The notes under the pieces were generated by a model. The model was not told where the DNA came from and did not search any database. It saw nothing but the letters and a program-made list of their open reading frames with translations. From JAGXTF01 sp040376005 (lineage in GTDB: Bacteria; Bacteroidota; Bacteroidia; NS11-12g; UBA955), in contig JBEIRK010000001.1 of assembly GCA_040376005.1 (NCBI GenBank), positions 13,868 to 77,867 of the forward strand: a DNA stretch of 64,000 bases, in the 5' to 3' direction. This document shows positions 17,789-26,887 of this stretch, piece after piece (the first letter of the stretch is position 1; every line of letters begins with the position of its first letter). Made by a program: the position numbers and the translations under genes.

Positions 17789-19196
17789 TCTTCTCGCAGG
17801 ATTGATGTTCTTTGTTTTGGCTGTGCAAGCCCAACAAAACTTCACCTTATACCCTATGCGTAGCATTCCGCAGTCGCATTTGTTAAATCCAGCAAACACA
17901 CCTGATTCTAAGTGGCATATTGGAATACCCGCATTAAACAGCACCTATTTACAATACAGCAATGGAGGATTCAATCTCAACAAGTTTTTCAGCGCAGTGG
18001 AGCCCGCAGGGACGGATACAACCGTTTTAAATTTGAATACACTCTTGGATATCATGTCTAAGAAAAACTATATCGCATTTAAAGTGGAGCAGAGCTGGTT
18101 ACAGGGTGGTTTTAAGTTTCAAAACCATTATTTCCATGGTTCTATCATAGAAAAAGCGAATGTCCGCATTTCTTTACCTAAAGACCTATTCCGTTTCGTA
18201 ATTGATGGAAATGGAGGTGCGAATTTGGGACAAACATTTAGTTTGGCCCCCAAAGCGGAGGCGATACATTACAGAGAGTTTGCGATTGGTTATACCTATG
18301 CTTTGCCTGGCTCTATTCAAATCGGAGGAAGAGTTAAATACTTGAAAGGCTTTAATGTATTGCAGACGAAGAGTCTTGTTGCTGATATCACTACAGATCC
18401 GATAGACTATGCTTACAATATCAAAGCCAATATAGAAATCAATTCTGCAAGTTCATTTGCGCAACTATTGCCAACCAATGGCAGCGATACCGTAGACTTC
18501 GGGGTTCCTAACTTGTTTAAAAGCAACAATAGCGGCTTGGGATTCGATCTAGGTGCAAGTTGGCAGATCAAAGACAAACTCACATTAAATGCTTCCATCT
18601 TAGACATGGGCTTTATCAATTGGAATCAGAATACAGTGAGCTATGTGAGCAGAAATCCAAATGCTGTATTTCGGTATGATGGCATAAAAATCTCTTCTAG
18701 CGACACACAGGCATTTGAATCCTATTTCCAGAAATTGGGAGACACCTTGCTTCAAGTGTTTGCAGTTGACACTGTAAGAAGGACTTTTAGGACAGCCTTA
18801 AGCACTGAGTTTTTTATAGGCGGTCAATATCAAATCAATAAAAGAAGTAGCGCAGGTGCCTTGTTTTACGGCGATTTTTACAACAAGAGATTTTACCCAG
18901 GATTGAGCCTAAACTACCAATACAAGGTAGGCAAAGCCTTATCCTTTAACGTTACGAATACCATGTACAACAGAAGCTTACTCAATGTAGGCTTGGGTGT
19001 TTCTGTAAATGCGGGACCATGGCAAGTTTATTCTGTAATGGACAATGTGCTATTCCCATTTGCAATCAGCAGTTTAAAAACCTTCTCATGGAGATTTGGG
19101 AGCAACTTAACCTTTGGAAGGGAACGGTTGAAACCAAAGAAATCAAAGCCGGATGGGGCTGAGAAACCCGCCGACATTGATCCGAATAGCATATAA
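17775..19196 (+). CDS. DUF5723 family outer-membrane beta-barrel protein
   Basis: Predicted outer-membrane barrel of 473 residues. The start is the ATG at 17775, followed by a signal peptide ending at AVQAQQ; the longer frame from 17748 lacks a good signal. FTLYPMRSIPQSHLLNPANTP at the mature N-terminus is typical of the DUF5723 / PorP-like barrels, and the rest alternates hydrophobic and polar residues with many aromatic-ended strands (YQINKRSSAGALFYGDFY). The C-terminus is charged and not barrel-like (KPKKSKPDGAEK). Translationally coupled to the lipoprotein before it. Confidence 0.78.
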   Translation: MKRYNLLAGLMFFVLAVQAQQNFTLYPMRSIPQSHLLNPANTPDSKWHIGIPALNSTYLQYSNGGFNLNKFFSAVEPAGTDTTVLNLNTLLDIMSKKNYIAFKVEQSWLQGGFKFQNHYFHGSIIEKANVRISLPKDLFRFVIDGNGGANLGQTFSLAPKAEAIHYREFAIGYTYALPGSIQIGGRVKYLKGFNVLQTKSLVADITTDPIDYAYNIKANIEINSASSFAQLLPTNGSDTVDFGVPNLFKSNNSGLGFDLGASWQIKDKLTLNASILDMGFINWNQNTVSYVSRNPNAVFRYDGIKISSSDTQAFESYFQKLGDTLLQVFAVDTVRRTFRTALSTEFFIGGQYQINKRSSAGALFYGDFYNKRFYPGLSLNYQYKVGKALSFNVTNTMYNRSLLNVGLGVSVNAGPWQVYSVMDNVLFPFAISSLKTFSWRFGSNLTFGRERLKPKKSKPDGAEKPADIDPNSI

Positions 19197-19554
19197 AAAA
19201 GGGCCTTGCGGTGGAACTTGCTATGGAGACGATATCTGATGCATTGGACGCTGCCATTCCACAAAACGCAAGCTTAAAACCACTTGTTGGTTGGGAGGTA
19301 CTTCATGGAATTGGTTTTTACAAAATACTGGGTTAGCATGGTCCAGGCTGATCTATTTTTTTAGTCACTCCTTATGATCGTAATGTCGGAGTTGTGTTTT
19401 TCGCAGTTTCACCTTGGGGAGCATTACATTTTCGAGAGTGTAATGGTTGTGGGCGCCTTGCATGGACTTGAAAAAAGCAGCGAAATGAAGGGCGTTTACA
19501 ATTTGTTGAATGATGCCTGTAAAAGAGGCATAAATTGCGGGTTCTTCCAAAGAG
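19197..19554 (+). other. Gap before mutS with hairpins and a possible 37-codon ORF
   Basis: No recognised gene. CTTGCGGTGGAA (19205-19216) can pair with TTCCAC-AAAA-CGCAAG (19257-19272), and AAAACCA (19276-19282) with TGGTTTT near 19313-19320, which runs into a T tract. This could be a structured RNA or 3' element of the upstream gene. The same stretch holds an ORF from ATG 19223 to TAG 19336 (begins METISDALDA), which I cannot confirm. Open frames on both strands at 19365-19577 match nothing I know. Confidence 0.35.
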
Positions 19555-22152
19555 ATGTGTGCTAAGGTAAAAGACAAGTCGGAAACTCCGCTGATGAAGC
19601 AATATTACAGCATCAAGGCCCAATATCCAGGCGCCCTGTTGCTGTTTCGTGTAGGCGATTTTTATGAAACCTTCGATGAAGATGCACGGACTACGAGCAA
19701 AGTACTGGGAATCGTTTTAACCAAACGATCTAATGGTGCTGCTTCAGAAATGGATTTGGCAGGCTTTCCACACCATTCTCTAGACAGTTATTTGCCCCGC
19801 CTGGTGCGCGCGGGCTACAGGGTTGCGATATGCGATCAACTGGAAGACCCAAAACTAACCAAAACCATTGTAAAACGCGGCGTAACAGAGCTCGTAACGC
19901 CAGGAGTGAGTTATAATGACAAAGTCTTGGAAAGCCGAAAAAGCAATTACCTGTGCTCCATTTACGCCCAAGGCGAAGAGATTGGTATCGCATTCTTGGA
20001 TATTAGTACAGGAGAGTTTTTTGCTACCCAAGGCGCGGAAAGCCAAATTCAGCGTTTGGTGCAAAACTTCAAACCAGCAGAAACCTTGGCTCCTAAGGAT
20101 CAAATGGCTTTTGCTATGCGCATGGCGATAGACAGTGCTTCTGGCCAGTCACCAGAAACATGGACCTACCAACTCCCCTATTGCACTGAAAAATTATGCC
20201 GTCAATTTGGAACTACAACCCTTAAAGGATTTGGAATTGCCGAACTGGATCTTGCAGTAATTGCTGCAGGTGCAGCGCTTCAATACTTAGAGAACACCCA
20301 CCACAATCAAATTTCGCATATATCCGGAATTAGCAGGATAGATGAAGCGAGTTTCATGTGGCTCGATGGGTTTACGGTGCGCAACTTGGAATTGCTTCAA
20401 CCTATATTTCCGGGAGGCAAACCCCTGTTGGAAATTTTAGATAAAACGCTTACTCCCATGGGCGCGCGATTGCTTCGCAATTGGATAGTGATGCCGCTGG
20501 CAAACTTAAACGCAATAGAAGCGCGACATCAAGTAGTTGAGGATTTATATAAAAACAGAAAGTTGCTGGAAAAGGTTCGAGAGAAACTCGAAACCATCGG
20601 CGATTTAAACCGTATTGCTGCTAAAATTTCACTAAACCGTGTAAATCCGCGTGAGATATTACAATTGTCTCGCAGCCTCAAATCCGTTACTGATTTGCAT
20701 GAACTGCTAAAAGAGAAAGGTTTAAACACCCTGGACGGATTGGAATCTTGTGCAGCGCTTGTAGCACTTATTGATCAAGAAATCCATCCAGAAGCGCCTA
20801 TGCTCATTGCCAAAGGCAATGTTATCGCAGATGGTGTAGACCCAGAGCTAGACCACCTGAGAAAACTGGCGTATTCGGGAAAGGACTACTTATTAGAAAT
20901 TCAGAAAAGGGAAATTCAAAACACAGGAATCCCCTCGTTAAAGATTGGATTTAACAATGTATTTGGCTACTACCTGGAAGTTACTCATGTGCACAAGGAT
21001 AAAGTCCCAGCAGATTGGATTCGGAAGCAAACCTTAACTGGCGCGGAGAGATACATCACTCCAGAGCTAAAGGAATATGAAGAAAAAATCCTCAATGCGG
21101 AGGATAGTATCAGCAGTGTAGAACAGCGTCTTTGGGAAGGATTTGTTATTCGGGCCTCAAGCTGGGTGCCTGCTTTGCAAAGCAACTCACATAAAATTGC
21201 TACCTTCGATTGCCTTGCAGGATTTGCTTGGCAAGCGTTACAAGCGGGTTACAATAGACCTGTAATGGATGAAAGCAGAAATCTTGAATTGAAGGATTGC
21301 CGCCACCCCGTTATTGAAAGTCAGTTGCCCCCTGATGAAAGCTATATTCCCAATACCATTCGGTTGAATGATGACGAACAACGCATCATCATACTCACGG
21401 GTCCTAACATGAGTGGTAAGAGTGCTATTTTGCGACAAACTGCGCTATCTGTGATTATGGCGCAAGCAGGTAGTTTTGTGCCTTGCAGTTCAGCGCAGAT
21501 TGGCCTTACCGATAAGATTTACACGCGCGTGGGCGCCAGCGATAACATTAGTCTGGGGGAAAGTACCTTTATGGTTGAAATGACCGAAACAGCAAGTATT
21601 CTAAACAACCTAAGCCATCGCAGCTTGTTGTTATTGGATGAAATAGGTCGCGGAACCAGTACCTATGATGGCGTTTCTTTGGCATGGAGTATAGCTGAGT
21701 TTCTTCAAAGTCACCCGACCAAACCCAAAACCCTGTTTGCCACCCATTATCATGAATTGAATGAATTGGAGTCTAAGTTGGATGGCATTAAAAACTATCA
21801 TATAGCCATTCGGGAACAGTCCAATAAGATTGTGTTTTTGCGCAAACTCACCCCAGGAGGAAGCGAACATTCCTTCGGTATTCATGTGGCTCAAATGGCT
21901 GGAATTCCAAATACAGTGCTATTGCGTGCTTCAGAAATCTTAGGTAATCTAGAGGCAGACAGGGCGAGTATTAGCGGAAGAGAGAGTATGAAAAACATGA
22001 AAAACACAGAGGTTTTTCAGTTAAATATGTTTCAAACAGAAGACCCGAGAGTAAAGCAAATACGCGAAATTCTGGAAAAAACAGATATCAATGCCATCTC
22101 TCCTATTGACGCCTTGCTCAAGTTGCAAGAGCTTAAAAATAGGTTGAATTAA
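19555..22152 (+). CDS. mutS: DNA mismatch repair protein MutS
   Basis: Mismatch-recognition ATPase of 865 residues, normal family length. The mismatch-binding Phe-x-Glu motif is in FRVGDFYETF near residue 35. Connector, lever and clamp domains follow, and the ABC-type ATPase has Walker A GPNMSGKSA (about 616-624; the family usually has GPNMGGKST) and Walker B LLLLDEIGRGTSTYDG (about 690). The C-terminal helix-turn-helix region ends ALLKLQELKNRLN. The last four bases (TTAA) are shared with the stop of the convergent TonB-dependent receptor gene. Confidence 0.97.
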   Translation: MCAKVKDKSETPLMKQYYSIKAQYPGALLLFRVGDFYETFDEDARTTSKVLGIVLTKRSNGAASEMDLAGFPHHSLDSYLPRLVRAGYRVAICDQLEDPKLTKTIVKRGVTELVTPGVSYNDKVLESRKSNYLCSIYAQGEEIGIAFLDISTGEFFATQGAESQIQRLVQNFKPAETLAPKDQMAFAMRMAIDSASGQSPETWTYQLPYCTEKLCRQFGTTTLKGFGIAELDLAVIAAGAALQYLENTHHNQISHISGISRIDEASFMWLDGFTVRNLELLQPIFPGGKPLLEILDKTLTPMGARLLRNWIVMPLANLNAIEARHQVVEDLYKNRKLLEKVREKLETIGDLNRIAAKISLNRVNPREILQLSRSLKSVTDLHELLKEKGLNTLDGLESCAALVALIDQEIHPEAPMLIAKGNVIADGVDPELDHLRKLAYSGKDYLLEIQKREIQNTGIPSLKIGFNNVFGYYLEVTHVHKDKVPADWIRKQTLTGAERYITPELKEYEEKILNAEDSISSVEQRLWEGFVIRASSWVPALQSNSHKIATFDCLAGFAWQALQAGYNRPVMDESRNLELKDCRHPVIESQLPPDESYIPNTIRLNDDEQRIIILTGPNMSGKSAILRQTALSVIMAQAGSFVPCSSAQIGLTDKIYTRVGASDNISLGESTFMVEMTETASILNNLSHRSLLLLDEIGRGTSTYDGVSLAWSIAEFLQSHPTKPKTLFATHYHELNELESKLDGIKNYHIAIREQSNKIVFLRKLTPGGSEHSFGIHVAQMAGIPNTVLLRASEILGNLEADRASISGRESMKNMKNTEVFQLNMFQTEDPRVKQIREILEKTDINAISPIDALLKLQELKNRLN

Positions 22153-24425
22153 AACGAATACAAGAAGCCAACGGCGGGCAGCAATGGAAGCTGGTCTACC
22201 CTCTCTAGTTTCACGCGGTCAAAGTAGAAAATATTTCTACGGTTATATACGTTGGTTAGAGAGAAAGTACCTGCAAATTCATTGCCTGATCTCAATTTCC
22301 AAGTGCGTTTGATAGAAAAATCAAGGCGATGGTACCATGGCAAACGGCCTCCATTGATTTGGGCATATAGAATTCCTAAGCTCCCGTTTGTTGTGGTGTA
22401 ATCCGTAGAAATTCCACCGTCAAAATCATACTTTTGATAATACCCCTGCGTTTGGGTAAAAGGGAAACCAGAGCCTAAATTCCAACGGAAGGAAATTTCT
22501 GTAGGATTGGCTGTGTCAAACGAATAACTAATCAGAATATTGGCATTATGCCTTCTGTCAAAAATAGGTTGATAGGATTGCACCCCATCAAAACGATTCA
22601 CCCAAGTTAGCGAGTACACAGCCCATACATACCAAGGTTTCGCATCGTATTTATAACTAAAATCGCCCCCATAGGCATCACCCTCTTCTATGATAAAGTC
22701 TTGGCGCAGACGTTCAGGCTTGTCCTGATTAAATTGGTCATCATTGAAGAGTTTGTCACGGTTAATATTTGTAATTTGATCAAAACGCTTGTAAAACGAC
22801 TCTACATTAAAGTAATGCCTTTTGTAGGTAAAGTCCATGCCAGCAACCAAGTGGCGTGCCTTTTGAAGTCTGTGTGTGAGTTTTTCGCCGTTAAATGTTT
22901 TTGGTAAATTATCCGGACCTGACAAAAAACCATAAAACAGATTCACCACGTCTCTATCACTGATGGCTGACAACAAATTCTGAGAATAAACACCCGCAGA
23001 AGCCTTAATCCCCATAAAAGACCATGGGGAATAGCGCAATTGCAAACGCGGTTCTAGCGTTTTATTGCCTAGAGAAGCATAGTATTGGCTGCGCAGCCCC
23101 ATGTTTGCTTTAAACTTCTTACGATTGAATTTATAGTTTGCAAAGCCATTGATTTCAGTGGTACTTTCTTTTTGTTGGATGAGTCTATCATTCGAATTGT
23201 ACAACACAAAATCCGTTTCAAAACCATTGAGTTCAATACCCCATTTAAATTCATCTTTACGGAAATTGTAATTGAAATTCATTCCCATATTGAATCCCCC
23301 GATACCACTTTTTCGCGGTAAGGCATCTGCTTCTGTTTGGGTGATGTTGTATTTAGAATATAAAAAATATCCATCCACACGGGTTTTGGCTTGGTCTGGC
23401 ACCACCAAAAACTTACCACCAAAACCATTAGAAACCCAATTATAGCGTGTAGATCCAGGGAAATTCACATCGTCAGAGAATCGAAATCCGTAGAGCTTAC
23501 CATAGCCCCCATTGGCGCTATTTACAGAGAATTTAGCAAATACATCCCCAAAATTATAGGGCAATCGATTGGGATTCGCGTAAGGATAGAAAATTTGTGA
23601 TGACTGCTTCAAATAGGAATTGCGATAAGAAAGGGCAAAAGAACTATTGCTTTCTCCCCTGCTAAAACGTTTGATCGGCCCTTCCAACAATACTTTACTC
23701 GTAAAAGTACTCGCGCCTGCCTTGGCTTTAAACTGGGTTTTATTTCCATCACGTGTTTTGATATCTACTACGGCAGAAATACGTCCGCCATATTCGCTAC
23801 CAAAGCCCGCAGAATAGACATCAGCGGTATTCACCAATTCGGTTTCGAATACAGAATACAAGCCAATAGAGTGGAATGGGTTATAGATGGTCATACCATC
23901 CAGCATGACGCGGTTCATTACAGGAGAACCGCCGCGAATGTAAAGTTGACCGCCCTGATCCCCACTGAATACCACACCGGGCAGTACCTGCAGGTATTGC
24001 ATAATATCCGGCTCAGCTCCTACTGCGGGTAGACGTTGAATTTCTTTTTGATCAATTTCTATATGCCCTGGATCATCAGGGGCTTTGCGCTGCGCTTTCA
24101 CTACAGCGCCGGACATACGAATGGTGCGGTTTAAGAACACATCCAAACGCACATTGGTACTTTCAACTACAGTTACTTCATACGTTGCGGTATCGTAGTT
24201 CCCGGTCCAAATGCTAATGATTACTTTGCCTGGAGTTAATTTTACAACGGAAAAATATCCGTCATCATCGGATTGAAGCACCCGATTGTCTTGTGAATTT
24301 GTAACAAATGCGGCACTGATGCGGTCACCCGATTTGGCATCATATATAAACCCTCTTACATCGCCAGTTTGGGCAAAGGCTATTGAGGAGCACACAGCGA
24401 GAACCGCAAAAAATAGAATTTTCAA
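22149..24425 (-). CDS. TonB-dependent outer-membrane receptor with carboxypeptidase-like N-domain
   Basis: Ligand-gated outer-membrane transporter of about 758 residues. Order: signal peptide (LKILFFAVLAVCSSIAFAQ), a carboxypeptidase-regulatory-like domain (GDVRGFIYDAKSGDRISAAFV), a plug domain (PDIMQYLQVLPGV, GQLYIRGGSPVMNRVMLDGM) and a 22-strand-type barrel ending YSF. The substrate cannot be told; there is no SusD partner, which argues against a glycan system. The longest frame begins with GTG 24452, but a consensus -7 box (24438-24431) lies inside it, so I place the start at TTG 24425. Confidence 0.88.
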   Translation of the reverse strand: MKILFFAVLAVCSSIAFAQTGDVRGFIYDAKSGDRISAAFVTNSQDNRVLQSDDDGYFSVVKLTPGKVIISIWTGNYDTATYEVTVVESTNVRLDVFLNRTIRMSGAVVKAQRKAPDDPGHIEIDQKEIQRLPAVGAEPDIMQYLQVLPGVVFSGDQGGQLYIRGGSPVMNRVMLDGMTIYNPFHSIGLYSVFETELVNTADVYSAGFGSEYGGRISAVVDIKTRDGNKTQFKAKAGASTFTSKVLLEGPIKRFSRGESNSSFALSYRNSYLKQSSQIFYPYANPNRLPYNFGDVFAKFSVNSANGGYGKLYGFRFSDDVNFPGSTRYNWVSNGFGGKFLVVPDQAKTRVDGYFLYSKYNITQTEADALPRKSGIGGFNMGMNFNYNFRKDEFKWGIELNGFETDFVLYNSNDRLIQQKESTTEINGFANYKFNRKKFKANMGLRSQYYASLGNKTLEPRLQLRYSPWSFMGIKASAGVYSQNLLSAISDRDVVNLFYGFLSGPDNLPKTFNGEKLTHRLQKARHLVAGMDFTYKRHYFNVESFYKRFDQITNINRDKLFNDDQFNQDKPERLRQDFIIEEGDAYGGDFSYKYDAKPWYVWAVYSLTWVNRFDGVQSYQPIFDRRHNANILISYSFDTANPTEISFRWNLGSGFPFTQTQGYYQKYDFDGGISTDYTTTNGSLGILYAQINGGRLPWYHRLDFSIKRTWKLRSGNEFAGTFSLTNVYNRRNIFYFDRVKLERVDQLPLLPAVGFLYSF

Positions 24426-24430
24426 GCCTA

Positions 24431-24438
24431 CAAAAATA
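24431..24438 (-). promoter_or_regulatory. Promoter of the TonB-dependent receptor, likely leaderless
   Basis: TATTTTTG on the minus strand fits TAnnTTTG exactly; its last base is 6 nt before the TTG at 24425 that opens the signal peptide. Confidence 0.5.
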
Positions 24439-24577
24439 GAGATGACAGGCACATCAATTTGTCATAAGTTTTAAAAACCTGAGCAAATCAGTGAAATGGG
24501 AGTAAAAATTCAGGAAATTCCGTATGAAAAACATACATAGCCCTTACAGAATGAAACAAGAATCATCAAAATTATTC

Positions 24578-24585
24578 TAACTTTG
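24578..24585 (+). promoter_or_regulatory. Promoter of the pRiA4b ORF-3-like/miaA/terC genes
   Basis: TAACTTTG, identical to the rnpB box, ends 8 bases before ATG 24594, leaving a 5' leader of about 3 nt or none. Confidence 0.6.
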
Positions 24586-24593
24586 CAGCGTTC

Positions 24594-25238
24594 ATGATTT
24601 ACCGATTTAAGGTTTGGTTTGAAGATGTAGAAGACGTTACACGTTGGATTGATGTAAAGCCTTCGCATACTTTCTTGGATTTCCACAATATCATTCAGGA
24701 GTCCATTGGTTTTGATAAAAAAGAGTTTGCCTCTTTTTACATCTCAGATGACAAATGGCGCAAATTGATGGAAATCAGTTTGGAGGACATGCAGATGGGT
24801 GATGACGATCAAAATGCTGATCCAGTAATGCTGATGAAAGACAGTAGGATGCGGGATTTTATAAATGATCCGCACCAACGATTTGTTTACATCACAGACT
24901 TTGTTGCCAATTGGACTTTGTTCTGCGAGCTGCATGCTATTGCAGATGAGCAACCTAAGAAAGAATATCCTTTGATTTTCAAAAGTGAAGGAAAAGCACC
25001 CAGACAGCGCGAGGATAGCAAGTTTAAACTATTAGATGACAATGAGTTTGACGCGTTAGCAGCAAAAATTCTTGCGGCCAAGGGCGCAACCAATATCATG
25101 GAAGGTGCAGAAGAAGAATTGTTGGCGGCAGAAGATGGCGACGATGAAGAAAAAGATGAATTTGGGTTTGATGAACTCGAGGGAGGCACCGATGATGACT
25201 TCAATCTCGACAACGGTTTTTCTGAATTAAGCAGCTAA
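24594..25238 (+). CDS. Plasmid pRiA4b ORF-3-like domain protein
   Basis: Protein of 214 residues with the pRiA4b ORF-3-like domain in the first 100 or so (YRFKVWFEDVEDVTRWIDV, then HTFLDFHNIIQESIGFD and FYISDDKWRK, later FVYITDFVANWTLFCEL). The family was named from mobile elements, but chromosomal copies in Bacteroidota are single stand-alone genes of unknown role. The tail (about 170-214) is highly acidic and probably unstructured. The stop overlaps the miaA ATG by one base, so expression is coupled. Confidence 0.82.
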   Translation: MIYRFKVWFEDVEDVTRWIDVKPSHTFLDFHNIIQESIGFDKKEFASFYISDDKWRKLMEISLEDMQMGDDDQNADPVMLMKDSRMRDFINDPHQRFVYITDFVANWTLFCELHAIADEQPKKEYPLIFKSEGKAPRQREDSKFKLLDDNEFDALAAKILAAKGATNIMEGAEEELLAAEDGDDEEKDEFGFDELEGGTDDDFNLDNGFSELSS

Positions 25239-26179
25239 TGAAGCAGGCCAAACCTGTGGTAATCGTCATAGGTGGCCCTACCGCTTCCGGCAAAACGGCA
25301 TTGGGTATTCAGGTGGCATTATCTTGCCACACTGAGATAATTTCAGCAGATTCTAGACAATTATTTTCAGAGTTAAAGATTGGAGTCGCGCGGCCAACAG
25401 ATGAAGAGCTCGGGATAGTGCACCATCACCTCATTGCCTCACATAGCATTACACAACCCATGTCAGCAGGAGAATATGCGCAGGAAGCAACGTCGATATT
25501 AAGAAATTTGCTCAACACCCGCGGTATTGCGGTTGTGGTGGGCGGCACTGGTTTTTATATAGATGCACTTTTTGGTGCTATTGACACCTATACCCCAGTT
25601 GGCAATGCACTGCGCCATGAAATAAATGAATTGCATGAAAAGGAAGGATTGACGGGCTTACAAGAAGCATTATTAAAGGAAGATCCTGAAGCCTATAGTA
25701 GGATTGCGATGGACAATCCGGCTAGGGTAAAAAGGGCCTTAGAATTGGTATTAACTTCTGGAAAAAGCTTACAACATATTTTTGATGGGGCGAAAACCAC
25801 ACGTAAATCTGAATTTGAAGACTGTATCGTATTAAAATTCTGGTTGAATCCTGAAAGAGAAGAGCTCTATGAGAGAATAAACAAGCGCTGCGATGCAATG
25901 ATAGAGGAAGGCTTCATCGAAGAGGCCAAAAACTGCCTGCCTTATAGAGAAAGCAATGCGTTAAAAACCGTTGGGTATACTGAAGCATTTCAATATCTAG
26001 ACGGCACATACAGTTATGATGCCTTTGTTGATGTATTTAAACAGCGCAGCAGGAACTACGCAAAGCGACAAGTAACTTGGTTTAGAAATTCAAAAGATTT
26101 TATTTCACTTGATCCTCATGATGCGGAAGGTCGTATTTTTGAAACCTTAAAATTACATGGATATACAATTCACCAATGA
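25238..26179 (+). CDS. miaA: tRNA dimethylallyltransferase
   Basis: Adds a dimethylallyl group to N6 of A37 in tRNAs that read codons starting with U. 313 residues, normal length. The P-loop is GGPTASGKTALG (residues 12-23), followed by ISADSRQLFSELKIGVARP, VVVGGTGFYIDALF, NPARVKRALE and near the end YAKRQVTWFRN, all diagnostic. One base overlaps the upstream gene and 23 bp the downstream terC-like gene, so all three form one operon. Confidence 0.96.
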   Translation: MKQAKPVVIVIGGPTASGKTALGIQVALSCHTEIISADSRQLFSELKIGVARPTDEELGIVHHHLIASHSITQPMSAGEYAQEATSILRNLLNTRGIAVVVGGTGFYIDALFGAIDTYTPVGNALRHEINELHEKEGLTGLQEALLKEDPEAYSRIAMDNPARVKRALELVLTSGKSLQHIFDGAKTTRKSEFEDCIVLKFWLNPEREELYERINKRCDAMIEEGFIEEAKNCLPYRESNALKTVGYTEAFQYLDGTYSYDAFVDVFKQRSRNYAKRQVTWFRNSKDFISLDPHDAEGRIFETLKLHGYTIHQ

Positions 26180-26879
26180 GGCATTAATAAGCCTAGGCGT
26201 CCTTACCCTTCTTGAAGTAGTCTTGGGTATAGACAATATCATTTTCGTGTCAATACTGGCCGCGAAAATGCCTAAAGACAGGCAACGTCAAGGCAGAAGG
26301 GTGGGTTTAATGATAGGGATGCTTGTGCGCATTATCATGCTATTGGGAATAGACTGGGTGCGTCGTCAGGAAGCGACCCTATTTACGATAATAGGAAATG
26401 AAATTTCAGGCAAGGATTTGATGCTTATCATTGGGGGCTTGTTTTTGTTATACCAAAGTGTACATGAAATTCATTTAAAGCTAAAAGGATATACAGAAGA
26501 AGTAAAAGAGAGAACCGATGCGCGTGGGGTATCCGCTATATTTTTACAAATGGCACTCTTAAACATTGTGTTTTCATTAGACTCAGTAATCACCGCTATT
26601 GGCATGGCAGATCATCTGTGGGTAATGATTACAGCGGTTGTATTATCTATGGTAGTTATGCTAGGCGCAAGTGGTCCCATTGCGAAATTTGTAAACAAGC
26701 ATCCCTCTATAAAGATACTCGCCCTTTCTTTCTTGGTAATGATTGGCGTTTCCTTGCTAGCCGAAGGATTTGATCAGCACTTCAACAAGGGGTATATCTA
26801 TTTTGGTATGGCATTTTCATTTGCCATAGAGCTTATCAATATGAGGGTTGACCGGATGAGTAAAAATCCGTTAAAATAA
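26157..26879 (+). CDS. TerC family integral membrane protein
   Basis: Membrane protein of 240 residues with about seven hydrophobic segments. TerC-family marks are LEVVLGIDNIIFVSILA (near 19-35) and the internal repeat LNIVFSLDSVITAIGM (near 135-150), each with a membrane-embedded Asp thought to bind metal. Several TerC relatives help export manganese (Alx, MeeF types) and protect metalloenzymes made at the membrane; the exact ion is not visible here. The start lies inside the miaA 3' end (23-bp overlap). Confidence 0.88.
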   Translation: MDIQFTNEALISLGVLTLLEVVLGIDNIIFVSILAAKMPKDRQRQGRRVGLMIGMLVRIIMLLGIDWVRRQEATLFTIIGNEISGKDLMLIIGGLFLLYQSVHEIHLKLKGYTEEVKERTDARGVSAIFLQMALLNIVFSLDSVITAIGMADHLWVMITAVVLSMVVMLGASGPIAKFVNKHPSIKILALSFLVMIGVSLLAEGFDQHFNKGYIYFGMAFSFAIELINMRVDRMSKNPLK

Positions 26880-26887
26880 CTAGCTAC

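Noticed and set aside
24594..25238. Possible insertion element because of the pRiA4b ORF-3-like domain
   Set aside because: No transposase, terminal repeats or target duplication; gene is coupled to miaA.
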